Positions 1-9,875 of a stretch of 64,000 bases of DNA are shown one piece after another. The stretch comes from Pseudomonas aegrilactucae (GTDB lineage: Bacteria > Pseudomonadota > Gammaproteobacteria > Pseudomonadales > Pseudomonadaceae): assembly GCF_019168305.1 (NCBI RefSeq), contig NZ_JAHTBI010000050.1:1-64000 (forward strand), read 5' to 3'. The first letter of the stretch is position 1. Every line of letters starts with the position of its first letter. Under the pieces are notes generated by a model. It was not told the origin of the DNA. It made no database searches and was given only the letters and a program-made list of their open reading frames with translations. The position numbers were made by a program, and so were the translations under genes.

Positions 1-248
1 TGCAACGTACCATGGCCTGCAGGATCGGCGTTGTCAGCCTTGGTGGCCCGGCAGGAGATCTCAGTGGAGCCATCAGGTGACAGTCAATGCATTTCTGTCG
101 CTCTTGAAGTCGAGTGCAACCGCAATAACGGACTGCCCAACACCGCCCAAGTGGTCGGGTCATACCCTCGCCTCTTCCCTATGCTGGGCCCCGTCGCAAG
201 GCACACGGCCTCGACACCCCCACCGCATCCGATCAAGGGCAGACACCG
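1..248. other. left-edge non-coding stretch
   Basis: No convincing gene is visible. Short open frames cross the stretch on both strands, but none has a recognisable domain. It probably holds the promoter of the GNAT gene that starts at 249. Confidence 0.4.
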
Positions 249-707
249 ATGACCAGCAGTACCGCACCCGTCACGCTGCGCACGCTCCACGAAAACGATT
301 TCGAACCCTGGCTGCAACTCTGGCTGGCCTACCAGGACTTCTACCAGGTCGAGCTGGGCGAAGCCGTCAACAACACGACGTTCAATCGCCTGCTCGACAA
401 CAACGAGCCCCTGTTCGCCGCCGTGGCCGAGCAGAACGGCGAAATGGTCGGCCTGGTGCACGCGGTCATCCACCGCTCCACTTGGTCGAGCACCCACTAC
501 TGCTACCTCGAAGACCTCTACGTAGCACCCCAGGTACGCGGCCAAGGCACCGGCGAACAACTGATCGCATGGGTCAAGACAATCGCCGAACAGCAGCACT
601 GCTCGCGCCTGTACTGGCACACCCATGAAACCAACAAGCGCGCTCAACAACTCTACAACCGCGTGGCCGTGAACCCCGGCACGATCCTCTATCAGATCCC
701 GCTCTGA
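249..707 (+). CDS. GNAT-family N-acetyltransferase
   Basis: A 152-residue single-domain GNAT enzyme, expected to move an acetyl group from acetyl-CoA to an amine. The acetyl-CoA pyrophosphate loop reads VRGQGTGEQLI around residues 97-107. It follows the strand-4 segment YLEDLYV, and the C-terminal HETNKRAQQLYNR segment is the usual helix-4 signature. Length is normal for the family. The substrate cannot be told from sequence. The next gene on the same strand is a MocR-type regulator remnant about 85 bases downstream, so the two may once have been a functional pair, but nothing proves it. Confidence 0.9.
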   Translation: MTSSTAPVTLRTLHENDFEPWLQLWLAYQDFYQVELGEAVNNTTFNRLLDNNEPLFAAVAEQNGEMVGLVHAVIHRSTWSSTHYCYLEDLYVAPQVRGQGTGEQLIAWVKTIAEQQHCSRLYWHTHETNKRAQQLYNRVAVNPGTILYQIPL

Positions 708-793
708 TCACACCCGCACAACGGCAGGCATCGACAGCCCGGCACAGGCACGTCAGCATGGTCGACCTGCCACTCACCACCAGAAATCCCTGC

Positions 794-2316
794 ATGGCAC
801 ACACCTTCGAACTCGACACCCTGAAAATCCGCCTCGCCGACCCGGCGCTGGCCACGCTGGAGCTGCGCGTGCGACTGCAGCGCGCACTGCGCGGGCTGAT
901 TGTCCAGGGCGTGCTGGCGCAAGGCTCGCGCCTGCCCGCCAGCCGCACCCTGGCCAAGTCGCTGGGGGGTGTCGCGCGACACGGTGGAAATGGCCTATGT
1001 GCAGTTGCAGCTCGACGGTTTGATCTGCCGGCGCGCCGGCTCCGGCAGCTACGTCGCCGAGCAGGTCGGGCCCAACCTGCTCGGTGCTCGCGCTGCGCGT
1101 ACGCTCGCCCCACCGCGCCCGCCCAGTGAACTCGACCTCAGCAGCCGCGGCGCGGCAATCCTGGCCAGCGGCGGGGTCAACGACCAGCAACAGGTCAAGG
1201 CCTTCGCCACCGGCCTGCCCGAAACCCGCGATTTCCCGCTCGACACCTGGGACCGCCTGCAACGCCAGGCCCTCAAGGATTACCGCGCCAGCGTGCTGCT
1301 GCACGGCGACCCGCTGGGCGCCGAACCGCTGCGCCTGGCCATCGCTCGCTACCTGAACCTGGAACGCGGCGCCAAGGTGCACCCCGACCAGGTGCTGGTG
1401 CTGAGCAGCGCACGCCAGGCGCTGTACCTGTGTGCCCAACTGCTGGCCGACCCAGGCCAGCCGATCCTGCTCGAAGACCCCGGTTACTTCGGCGCGCGCA
1501 AGGCCTTCGAAATGGCCCAGCTCAAGGTCGTGCCGATTGCAGTCGATGCCCAGGGCCTGCGCACCGACCTGCTGCACGCCGACCGCAGCGGCGCCCGCAC
1601 GATCTATGTCACACCATCGCATCAGTACCCCACAGGGGTGACACTGTCACTGCAGCGGCGCCTGGAACTGATCGCCTGGGCCAACGAGCGCAACGGCTGG
1701 ATCATCGAAGACGACTACGACAGCCAGTTCCACTACGACGGCTTGCCCACCGCCTGCGTGCAGGGCCTGGACAGCGCGCAGCGCACGATCTACCTGGGTA
1801 CCTTCAGCAAGTCGCTGTACCCCGGCCTGCGCATGGGTTTCATGGTGCTCCCCCCCCGCGCTGGTCAAACCCATGAGCCATGCCCGCAGCATGCTGGACG
1901 GGCACACCCCGCAACTGGCCCAGCTGACCCTGGCGCGGTTTATCGAAGACGGTCATTTCGCCGCACACATACGCGCCATGCGCACGATCTACGCGGTGCG
2001 CCGCGAGGCCATGGCCCAGGCCCTGCACCAGCACCTGGGCGGCATCGTCACGGCGCAGCTGCCGCCGGGCGGATTGCAGATGCTGTGTCGCCTGGAACCG
2101 GGTTGGTCGGAAAGGGAGACACTGCGCCAGGCCGCCCGCGTCGGCATCCAGTTGCCCGGCCTGAGCCGCCTGTACGCGACCCCACCCGCCACGGGCGGCT
2201 GGCTGCTGGGGTTTTCGGCGTTGACCCCGCACGAGATCAACAGCGCCGTGGCGCGCCTGGCCAAGGCACTGCGAACCGGTGTGCGCAGCGGTCTGACACA
2301 CGCGCCTCGGGGCTGA
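794..2316 (+). pseudogene. MocR/PdxR-type GntR regulator with aminotransferase domain, two frameshifts
   Basis: The three reading frames joined together give a complete MocR regulator of about 507 residues. It starts with MAHTFELDTL, has a GntR winged helix (LPASRTLAKSLG, then VSRDTVEMAYVQL), and a fold-type-I aminotransferase domain with IIEDDYDSQF and the PLP-lysine motif TFSKSLYPG. The frame changes at a G6 run (964-969) and again at a C8 run (1850-1857). Removing one base from each run restores one open frame. Either the gene is inactive or the sequence has homopolymer errors. Family members bind DNA and sense PLP or amino compounds. The DNA on both sides of each break is well conserved, which favours a recent or artefactual break. 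Confidence 0.85.
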
Positions 2317-2386
2317 CCGGGCCGCCCGCTCACGCGCCGAACGTTGCCACAGATCAAGCCTTGACCAAAAAGATGGCACTCTGCCC

Positions 2387-2413
2387 TAAAGTCCCGCCGC
2401 AATAGTCCGATAC
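2387..2413 (+). promoter_or_regulatory. FliA (sigma-28)-like promoter for the chemoreceptor gene
   Basis: TAAA at 2387-2390 is followed by exactly 15 bases and then TCCGATAC at 2406-2413. The flagellar sigma-28 consensus is TAAA-N15-GCCGATAA, so six of the eight -10 bases match. It lies 43 bases before the chemoreceptor ATG. Chemoreceptor genes are classic FliA targets in pseudomonads. The call rests on motif match and position only. Confidence 0.6.
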
Positions 2414-2456
2414 TGATGCTCGAAGGAACGAGGTCCCACTCATCAAAGGAGCATTC

Positions 2457-4032
2457 ATGCTGCGGGTACTTTCTCTGGAAAATCTCACTGTTACCCGCAA
2501 GCTGGGGCTCGGTTTCGGGCTGCTGCTGGCCTTCGCCGTGCTGCTCGCCGGCACAGGCCTGAAGGGCTTGCGCAGCGATGAGCAGTCGTTCGAACGGATC
2601 AGCCGGCTGGGCGCGATCTTCGATGAAACCGTGTACGCCCGGGAGGCTAACTATCAATACGCCCTGAGCACCGACAAGGCCCATCTGGGCAGCCACGCCG
2701 ACCACCAGCAGACCCTCAAGCAGGCGCTTGCGCAACTGCTTGACGATGTGCAGCGCAACCAGTGGCCGGTGGAGGACCTGCCCACCGTGCAACAACTCAA
2801 TGCCGGGCTGGACAGCTACAACCAGGCACACCAGGCCGCCCAGGCGGCGCAACCGGTAGACGCCAACGCGATCGTGCAAGCCAACGAATTGCTCTCTGCA
2901 CTGCAGGACAATATCAATGTGCTGTACAAGAAAGAGGAAGAGCGTGCGGCAGCCAGCGTGGCGACAGTAGTGTCGATCCTGCTCGGCGTCACCGCGGTGG
3001 CACTGGTGCTGGGCGTGCTGATCGCCTGGCTGATAGGACGCCAGATCGTGCGCCCCCTGCGCCAGACCCTGGACGCTGCCGAACGTATCGCCCAAGGCGA
3101 CCTGACCGTGCAACTGGACAGCCACCGCAACGACGAGCTTGGGCAACTGCTGCGCGCCATCGGGCACATGAGCCAGCGCCTGCGCGACGTGATCACCCAG
3201 ATAGGTCAAGGCTCCTCGCAACTGGCGGTGTCGGCCAGCCAACTGGCGACCATCACCACCCAGACCCAGGCCGGCACCGACAGCCAGAAAACCGACACCG
3301 ACCGCGTGGCCACGGCCATGAACGAGATGAGCTCGATGGTGCAGGCCGTGGCCCGCAACTCCGAAGACGCTGCCACAGCAGCGCGCCTGGCCGACCAGGA
3401 AGCAAGCGGTGCCTCGGGCATCTCGCGCAATGCCATCGTGCAGATCGAAGCCCTGGCAGGGGAAGTCGGGGTGTCGGCGGACTCGATGAACCGGCTGCAC
3501 AAGGAAATCGACCGTATCGCAAGCGTGCTGGGGGTGATCAAGGCGGTAGCCGGGCAAACCAACCTGCTGGCGCTCAACGCAGCCATCGAGGCCGCCCGTG
3601 CCGGCGAAGCCGGGCGTGGCTTTGCCGTGGTGGCCGACGAGGTGCGCAGCCTGGCACAACGCACGCAGCAATCTTCCGAAGAGATCGAGCAATTGATCGG
3701 CGAACTGCAGCGCATTGCCAACGAAAGCACGCAGATCATGCAATCGAGCGTCGAGCAGACCCAATCGACCGTGACCGGCGTGCGCAACACCGGGGGACGC
3801 CTTGGCGATCATTACGCGTCAGGTGTCGGAGATCCAGCAGATGAGCCTGCGCATCGCCAGCGCCGCCGAGGAACAGACCGGCGTGGTGGCAGAGATCACC
3901 CGCAGCGTGCTGCATGTGCGGGAAACCGCCGACCAGTCGGCCCTGGCCAGCAGCGAGATTGCCACCTCGAGTGTGGAGCTGGCGCGCCTGGGCAACGACC
4001 TGCAGAACCTGGTGGTGCATTTTCGCACCTGA
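2457..4032 (+). pseudogene. methyl-accepting chemotaxis protein, one frameshift
   Basis: A transmembrane chemoreceptor of about 525 residues once the frame is restored. The ATG at 2457 has a GGAG site 6 bases upstream. TM1 is at about residues 18-37, followed by a short four-helix-type periplasmic domain, TM2 near 170-195 and a HAMP linker. The cytoplasmic coiled coil has the signalling tip [20 protein letters not shown]5 run at 3792-3796 shifts the frame, and the true C-terminus ([20 protein letters not shown] to VVHFRT) continues in another frame to 4032. Deleting one G restores NTGDALA. If the shift is real, the C-terminal part of the methylation-helix bundle is lost. The ligand is unknown. 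Confidence 0.85.
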
Positions 4033-4123
4033 GCCCGCGGCCCCCGGGAAAGGGTTGATCCTTGGATTGACTCTGTTTCCCGCCTGACCCAAGCTTCGGG
4101 TTCCCCGCCTGCCCGGATGTCGC

Positions 4124-5176
4124 ATGCCAAAGCCGCGCTTCTATACCCTGCTCAGCCTGATCCTGCTGCTCATCATAGGGTTGGGCTACGGCTGGCGCAG
4201 TGACACCCCGGCACCGGCAGTAACACTCAAGCACAGTTACGCCAAGGCCCTGACCATGGCCCACGAAGGCCAGGCAGGCGCTGCGCGGGTGCTGTACCAG
4301 CAACTGGGGCGCACCGACCTGTCGGGCATTCGTCGTGCCAGCCTGCATGGCGAGCTGCCAAATTACCCCTCGCCGCTGGCACTCAAGCTGGCCGACAACG
4401 ACCTGACCCATGACGACCCGCTGGTGCGCAGGGCCGCCATTGCCAGCATCGCTGCGCTGGTGCCGGGCCCGCAACGCAGCCTGTTGCTCGGCCCGATGCT
4501 CGATGACCCGGAGCAGAGCGTGCGCTTTGCGGCCGTCGATGCCCTGCTCGGCCTCAGCCCGGACGAAGTCGGCCTGTATTTCGGCCCACTGCAGCAGGCC
4601 TTGGAGCAGTATCAGCAAACGCTGCTGCTTCAGACCCAAGACGCCACCGCGCAGGTGCACCTGGCGCGACTGTTCCTGCACGAGCGCAGTGATGGTGAGG
4701 CGCTTGCGGCGCTGGAGCATGCCTTGCGCCTGGCACCCGACAACCTCGACGCACTGGCGACCAAGGTTCACCTGCTCGATACCCAGGGCCACACCGATGC
4801 CTCCCGTGAAGTCCTGGCCCAGGCGCTGCAACGTCATCCCGAATCGGCCTTCCTGCAACACGAACTGGGCGTATGGCTGATGCGCCACGGCCAGCACGAA
4901 TATGCCTTGCTGGCCTTTGCCCGGGCGCTTGAGCTGGACCCCGACAACAATGACTACCGCTACACCCTGGCGGTCAGCCTGCACAGCCTGGAACAGGTCG
5001 AAGTGGCCCAGAAGCAGCTGGAAACCATCCTCGCCCGCCAGCCCGCCAATCGCAAAGCCCGGGTGCTGCTGATCGGCTACTGGAAGGAGACCGGGCAGTT
5101 GCAGAACGTGCAGGTGCTGCTGGCCCAGCTGGAGCAGCAGAACCCCGACGATCCGCTGGTGCAGCAGGGCCTCTGA
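4124..5176 (+). CDS. membrane-anchored HEAT/TPR repeat protein
   Basis: A 350-residue protein with one N-terminal membrane anchor (LLSLILLLIIGLGYGW, residues 9-24). A HEAT-like segment follows (DDPLVRRAAIASIAALV and DDPEQSVRFAAVDALLGL, about 98-145), then roughly four TPR units from 165 to the end (ALAALEHALRLAPDNLDAL, YALLAFARALELDPDNNDY). Such repeats are scaffolds for protein contacts, so a specific role cannot be given. In family members the anchored repeats usually face the periplasm, but the topology here is inferred. It sits between the chemoreceptor and the hybrid kinase, on the same strand as both. Confidence 0.75.
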   Translation: MPKPRFYTLLSLILLLIIGLGYGWRSDTPAPAVTLKHSYAKALTMAHEGQAGAARVLYQQLGRTDLSGIRRASLHGELPNYPSPLALKLADNDLTHDDPLVRRAAIASIAALVPGPQRSLLLGPMLDDPEQSVRFAAVDALLGLSPDEVGLYFGPLQQALEQYQQTLLLQTQDATAQVHLARLFLHERSDGEALAALEHALRLAPDNLDALATKVHLLDTQGHTDASREVLAQALQRHPESAFLQHELGVWLMRHGQHEYALLAFARALELDPDNNDYRYTLAVSLHSLEQVEVAQKQLETILARQPANRKARVLLIGYWKETGQLQNVQVLLAQLEQQNPDDPLVQQGL

Positions 5177-5294
5177 ACGCCGCCTGCCGGCCTTTTGCAA
5201 TGGGTTTGAACCCTGCCGACACCCCCGATGTCCAGTGATAGTGCATGGAAAATAAGGCAATCGCCTGGCTGTGCGTCATCAAAGGAGATCGTCC

Positions 5295-6923
5295 GTGAAC
5301 AACTCGGTGCCCAACGGCGAACGCGCACTGATACTGGCCCCCCCGTCCCTGTGCAGTCAGGCGCTGAACCTGTTCGAGACGGCAGGTATCGAGGTGCTCG
5401 TCACCCACGACCTGAACGAGATGGCCCACGCGCTGGACCAAGGTGCAGGGCTGGCCATCCTGGCCGATGAGTCACTCGGCGGTTTCGTCCAGTCGCCAGT
5501 GCATCACTACCTGCGCGCCCAACCGGCCTGGTCGGACCTGCCGGTGGTGCTGCTGACCAGCCCGGCACACGCCGCGCACCCCACCGACGCAGACGTGCAG
5601 GCAGCGCTGGGCAACCTGTTCCTGTTGCCCTGCCCGTTTCATTCCAGTGGCCTGTTGAGCCTTGCTCACGCCTCGTTGCGCGCGCGCCGCCGTCAGTATC
5701 AGGCCCGCCAGCACGGTACGCAGTTGAAGGCGCTGGAGCAACGGGTCGAAGAACAACTGCGCCACCTGCAAGAGAATGAACAGCAACTGCGCCATACCCA
5801 GAAAATGGAGGCCATCGGCCAACTGGCCGGTGGCGTCGCCCACGACTTCAACAACCTGCTCACCGGCATCGGTGGCAGCCTGGAAATGATCCGTCGACGC
5901 TTGGCCCAGGGCCGTGAGCAAGAGCTGCCAAAGCTCATCGACATGAGCCTGGGCGCGGTACAGCGCGCCGCCGCCATGACCCATCGACTGCTGGCCTTTT
6001 CCAGCCGACAGCCCCTGGATGCGCGCCCCGTCGACGTCAAGGCGCTGCTGCAACGCGCGCGGTTGCAGCCGCAGCTCAACCCGGACATCACCCTGCAACT
6101 GACCACCGACGACGATTTGTGGCGGGCCGAAGCGGATGCACAACAGTTGCAGGAAGCCCTCGACAACCTGCTGAGCAACGCTCGCGACGCCATGCCCAAC
6201 GGCGGTGAGCTGCGCATTCATGCCTGTAATCGACGCCAGGGCAAACCCTTGCCCGGTGGTAACCCGCTAGCCAGCGGCGACTATGTCCTGTTGAGCCTGC
6301 ACGATAACGGCTGCGGCATGCCCCAGAGCACGCTGGACCGCGCTTTTGACCCCTTCTTCACCACCAAGCCGATCGGCCAGGGCACAGGTCTGGGGCTGTC
6401 GATGGTGTACGGGTTCAGCCGCCAGTCCCAGGGCCATGTGGCGCTGTACAGCTGTATCGGCCACGGTACGCGGGTCGAGTTGTTCCTGCCGCGCCATATT
6501 GACGGGCCAGCGAAACAGCCTGCGCCGGCGCAAGCCGAAACCCGCAGTGGCAACCGCGTGATGATCGTCGAGGACGATGCGACGGTACGCCAACTGGTGC
6601 ACGAGGCGCTCACCGAGCAGGGCTATCAGTGCACTGAAATGGCCGACGCCAGCCTGGCCCTGCCGGTGCTGCGCTCCAGCCGCCCGATTGATCTGCTGAT
6701 CAGCGACGTGGGGTTGCCGGGCATGAACGGTCGCCAGTTGGCCGAGATCGCGCGCAAGCTGCGCCCAGGGCTCAAGGTGCTGTTCATCACCGGATACGCC
6801 GAAAACGCGACCTCGCGCATGGGCTTTCTCGACCCCGGCATGCAGATGATCAACAAGCCGTTCAAGTTCACCCAGCTGACGCGCAAGGTGGCGCAGATGC
6901 TGGGCAGGGGAAAAACCCCATGA
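5295..6923 (+). CDS. hybrid sensor histidine kinase / response regulator
   Basis: A soluble hybrid kinase of 542 residues. The GTG at 5295 is chosen because AAAGGAGAT lies just upstream. An N-terminal receiver-like domain without a clear phospho-aspartate pattern (about 1-130) leads to a short coiled coil. HisKA follows with [15 protein letters not shown] (phospho-accepting His183), then the HATPase with N-box DNLLSNARDAMP, G1 DNGCGMP and G2 [11 protein letters not shown]. The C-terminal receiver has LLISDVGLPG (Asp471) and ends with a conserved KPF. No membrane segment is present, so the input is cytoplasmic. The stop codon overlaps the next gene's start by 4 bases, tying the kinase to the lipid cassette that follows. 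Confidence 0.92.
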   Translation: MNNSVPNGERALILAPPSLCSQALNLFETAGIEVLVTHDLNEMAHALDQGAGLAILADESLGGFVQSPVHHYLRAQPAWSDLPVVLLTSPAHAAHPTDADVQAALGNLFLLPCPFHSSGLLSLAHASLRARRRQYQARQHGTQLKALEQRVEEQLRHLQENEQQLRHTQKMEAIGQLAGGVAHDFNNLLTGIGGSLEMIRRRLAQGREQELPKLIDMSLGAVQRAAAMTHRLLAFSSRQPLDARPVDVKALLQRARLQPQLNPDITLQLTTDDDLWRAEADAQQLQEALDNLLSNARDAMPNGGELRIHACNRRQGKPLPGGNPLASGDYVLLSLHDNGCGMPQSTLDRAFDPFFTTKPIGQGTGLGLSMVYGFSRQSQGHVALYSCIGHGTRVELFLPRHIDGPAKQPAPAQAETRSGNRVMIVEDDATVRQLVHEALTEQGYQCTEMADASLALPVLRSSRPIDLLISDVGLPGMNGRQLAEIARKLRPGLKVLFITGYAENATSRMGFLDPGMQMINKPFKFTQLTRKVAQMLGRGKTP

Positions 6924-7702
6924 GCCTGCCCGAGCCGTCAGCTGGCGTTGAGCAGGCAGCGACCGTGCACGCCGTGCGTATCCTGACGGTCAATGCGCAC
7001 AAGGGGTTCAGCCCGCTGAATCGGCGCTACGTGCTGCCGGAGCTGCGCGATGCGGTACGCAGCCAGGATGCCGACCTGGTCTTCCTGCAGGAGGTGCTGG
7101 GCAGCCACCGCCAGCATGCCCGCCGCCACCCCGGCTGGTCAGAGGTGCCGCAATACGAGTTTCTCGCTGATAGCCTGTGGCCGGTGTTCGCCTATGGGCG
7201 CAATGCGGTGTACCCGGAGGGTGAGCATGGCAATGCGTTGTTGTCCAAGTTTCCGATCCTGCACCACGAGAACCTCGATGTCAGCGTGACCGGCAGCGAA
7301 CGCCGCGGCCTGTTGCACGCAGTGCTCGACGTACCGGGCCATGCGCCCTTGCACACGGTATGCGCGCACCTGGGCCTGGACGAGCGACAGCGCAACAAAC
7401 AGCTACGCATGCTGTGCCGGCTGCTGGACAGCCTGCCGCCCCAGGCGCCGGTGATCGTTGCGGGCGACTTCAACGATTGGCGTCAGCGGGCGGACGCGCA
7501 ACTGGCCGGCAGTGGCCTGGTCGACGTGTTCAGGCAAGCGTTCGGGCAGCCGGCGCGCAGCTTCCCCGCGCGCTGGCCGTTACTGTGCCTGGACCGAATC
7601 TACCTGCGCAATGCCCAGGCGCGACAGCCGCGGGTAATGACGCGCAAACCGTGGTCACATCTATCCGATCACCTGCCATTGAGTGTCGAGGTACTGCTAT
7701 GA
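6920..7702 (+). CDS. endonuclease/exonuclease/phosphatase-family protein (YbhP-like)
   Basis: A 260-residue EEP-superfamily metal-dependent phosphoesterase. The diagnostic motifs are present: RILTVNAHKG near 21-30, the metal ligand in LVFLQEVLG, AGDFNDW near 181-187, and the terminal SDHLPL with the catalytic Asp-His pair. It overlaps the upstream kinase by 4 bases and the next gene (clsB) by 4 bases. The order EEP-clsB-YbhN matches the E. coli ybhP-clsB-ybhN operon, where YbhP accompanies cardiolipin synthase B. Its substrate is not known. A phospholipid or nucleic-acid phosphodiester is possible. Confidence 0.9.
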   Translation: MSLPEPSAGVEQAATVHAVRILTVNAHKGFSPLNRRYVLPELRDAVRSQDADLVFLQEVLGSHRQHARRHPGWSEVPQYEFLADSLWPVFAYGRNAVYPEGEHGNALLSKFPILHHENLDVSVTGSERRGLLHAVLDVPGHAPLHTVCAHLGLDERQRNKQLRMLCRLLDSLPPQAPVIVAGDFNDWRQRADAQLAGSGLVDVFRQAFGQPARSFPARWPLLCLDRIYLRNAQARQPRVMTRKPWSHLSDHLPLSVEVLL

Positions 7703-8910
7703 AAGCCGACTGGCGCGAAGACAACGAGGTGCAACTGTTGATCAATGGCGAGGCGTATTTCCCGGCGGCGTTCGCGGCAATCGCTGCGGCGCGGGTGCAA
7801 GTGCTGCTGGAAACCTTCATCATTTTCGAAGACAAGGTCGGCAAGCAGCTGCAACAGGTACTGATCGAGGCGGCGCAGCGCGGTGTGCGGGTCGAGGTGC
7901 TGGTGGACGGCTACGGCACGGCCGACCTTAGCAGCAGCTTTCTGCAAAGGCTCAGCCAGGCTGGGGTCAACCTGCAGGCGTTCGACCCCAGCCCCAGGCG
8001 GCTTGGCGTGCGCACCAACCTGTTCAGACGCCTGCATCGCAAGATTCTGGTGGTGGATGGCGAGACCGCATTTGTCGGCGGTATCAACTACAGTGCCGAC
8101 CATCTTGCCGACTTCGGGCCCATGGCCAAGCAGGATTACGCCGTGCAGGTGCGCGGGCCGATCGTCAGCAACCTGCAGCAGGCCACCCTTGCCCTGCTCA
8201 ACGCACCACCCCAGATGCCCGACCGTGGCCGGGCCTGGTGGCGCCGGGCGCCGGTGATCGCCGCCAGCAGCGAGCAGGTAAAGATGTGCCTGTGCATCCG
8301 CGACAACGGCGAGCACCCCACTGATATCGAACAGCACTACATGCGGGCGATTGTCAGCGCGCGTGAACGAATCATCATCGCCAATGCCTATTTCTTCCCC
8401 GGTTATCGGTTGTTGCGAGCCTTGCGCAACGCTGCCCGACGTGGGGTGGAGGTCACACTGATTCTGCAGGGTATGCCCGACATGCCCATGGTGCGGTTGT
8501 GTTCGCGCATGCTCTACAACTACCTGCTGCGCGACGGTGTACGCATTCATGAATACTGCGAGCGGCCGCTGCACGGCAAGGTCGCAGTGGTGGACCGTCA
8601 ATGGTCCACCGTCGGTTCCAGCAACCTGGACCCTCTGAGCCTGTCGCTGAACCTGGAAGCCAACCTGGTGATTCGCGATGAAGCGTTCAATGCGCAACTG
8701 GCCGACCATCTGCTTGAGCTTGCGCAGGGGCACTGCAAATCGGTGACCCTGCAACGCGTGCTGCGCGGCTACTGGTGGCGTGCCCCGCTGATCTTCGTGG
8801 CCTTCCATTTCACCCGCTACTTCCCGGCTATCGTCGGCTGGCTGCCGGCCCATCAGCCCCGGCTCAAGCCGCTGCAACCCACGGTGATGGGCCAGGAGCA
8901 CCTGTCATGA
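7699..8910 (+). CDS. clsB: cardiolipin synthase B
   Basis: A 403-residue phospholipase-D-superfamily enzyme that makes cardiolipin by transferring phosphatidyl groups. Both HKD motifs are intact: LHRKILVVDG with GGINYSADH in the first half, and LHGKVAVVD with GSSNLDPLS in the second. There is no N-terminal pair of membrane segments, which distinguishes the ClsB type from ClsA. The ATG at 7699 lies inside the stop of the EEP gene, giving translational coupling, and the 3' end overlaps the YbhN-like gene by 4 bases. It acts at the inner membrane. Confidence 0.92.
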   Translation: MKADWREDNEVQLLINGEAYFPAAFAAIAAARVQVLLETFIIFEDKVGKQLQQVLIEAAQRGVRVEVLVDGYGTADLSSSFLQRLSQAGVNLQAFDPSPRRLGVRTNLFRRLHRKILVVDGETAFVGGINYSADHLADFGPMAKQDYAVQVRGPIVSNLQQATLALLNAPPQMPDRGRAWWRRAPVIAASSEQVKMCLCIRDNGEHPTDIEQHYMRAIVSARERIIIANAYFFPGYRLLRALRNAARRGVEVTLILQGMPDMPMVRLCSRMLYNYLLRDGVRIHEYCERPLHGKVAVVDRQWSTVGSSNLDPLSLSLNLEANLVIRDEAFNAQLADHLLELAQGHCKSVTLQRVLRGYWWRAPLIFVAFHFTRYFPAIVGWLPAHQPRLKPLQPTVMGQEHLS

Positions 8911-9875
8911 AGCTATCGCGCACGCACTGGCAGTGGGCGCGGCGCGGGGTGACCCTGGTGTTTTTCATCCTGATCCCGACGCTGCTGTTCATGCTGCTGC
9001 GCAACCAGGACTGGGGCGAGGTGCGCCACGCGCTGCTGTCCTATCGGCCAGGTGCATTGCTACTGGGCGTGGCCATCGCTGCATGCAGTTTCCTTCTGTT
9101 CAGTGGCTACGACCTGCTCGGGCGCCGTTACACCGGCCACACCCTGCCCGCGCGCAAGGTCATACCGCTGGCGTTCGTGTGCTATGCCTTCAACCTCAAC
9201 CTGAGCGCCTGGGTTGGCGGCGTGGCGTTGCGTTATCGGCTGTATTCGCGCCTGGGCCTGGATATACCGACCATCAGCCGCATCCTGGGGCTGGGGCTGG
9301 TGACCAACTGGCTGGGCTATCTGCTGGTGGCCGGCAGCCTGTTCGCCTGCGGCTTGCCACGCCTGCCCGCAGGCCTTGACATCGGCACCCGCGGCCTGCG
9401 CCTGATCGGTGTGGCGTTACTGCTGGTGGCCTGCGCCTACCTGCTGGCCTGCGCCTTCGCCAAACGTCGCAGTTGGCAACTGCGCGGGCAGCCCCTGACC
9501 CTGCCGGGGATCCGCCTGGCGTTGTTGCAGGCGCTAATGGGAGCCAGCAACTGGCTGCTGATGGGGCTGGTGATCTTCAGTCTGTTGCCCGACAAGGTCG
9601 GTTACCCGACCATTCTGGGCATTCTCATGATCAGCAGCATCGCGGGGGTAATCACGCACATTCCGGCAGGCCTTGGGGTACTGGAGACCGTCTTCATCAC
9701 CCTGCTGCAGGGACAGTACGCACAAGGCACCTTGCTGGCAGCGCTGATCGGCTACCGAGCGATCTACTTTCTGCTGCCATTGCTGATTGCCTGCGCGGTG
9801 TACCTGGTGCTGGAGCGCGTGGCCAGTCACGGCACCCGCACATCGGCGGGCGAAACGCGCAGCGCTTCGCCCTGA
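8907..9875 (+). CDS. YbhN/UPF0104-family inner-membrane protein
   Basis: A 322-residue integral membrane protein with about eight hydrophobic segments, the first being VTLVFFILIPTLLFMLL near residues 15-31. It resembles the lysylphosphatidylglycerol-synthase transmembrane region (UPF0104), without the catalytic acyltransferase-like C-terminal half. The family hallmark LSAWVGGVALRYRLYSRLGL is present. Its place as third gene of the ybhP-clsB-ybhN-type operon suggests a role in phospholipid handling. The 3' end overlaps the oppositely oriented hybrid kinase gene by 49 bases. Confidence 0.88.
   Translation: MKLSRTHWQWARRGVTLVFFILIPTLLFMLLRNQDWGEVRHALLSYRPGALLLGVAIAACSFLLFSGYDLLGRRYTGHTLPARKVIPLAFVCYAFNLNLSAWVGGVALRYRLYSRLGLDIPTISRILGLGLVTNWLGYLLVAGSLFACGLPRLPAGLDIGTRGLRLIGVALLLVACAYLLACAFAKRRSWQLRGQPLTLPGIRLALLQALMGASNWLLMGLVIFSLLPDKVGYPTILGILMISSIAGVITHIPAGLGVLETVFITLLQGQYAQGTLLAALIGYRAIYFLLPLLIACAVYLVLERVASHGTRTSAGETRSASP

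Noticed and set aside
1989-3812. A 607-codon minus-strand frame over the MocR and chemoreceptor genes
   Set aside because: The plus strand carries recognisable domains with sigma-28 and ribosome-binding signals; the minus frame is low-complexity shadow.
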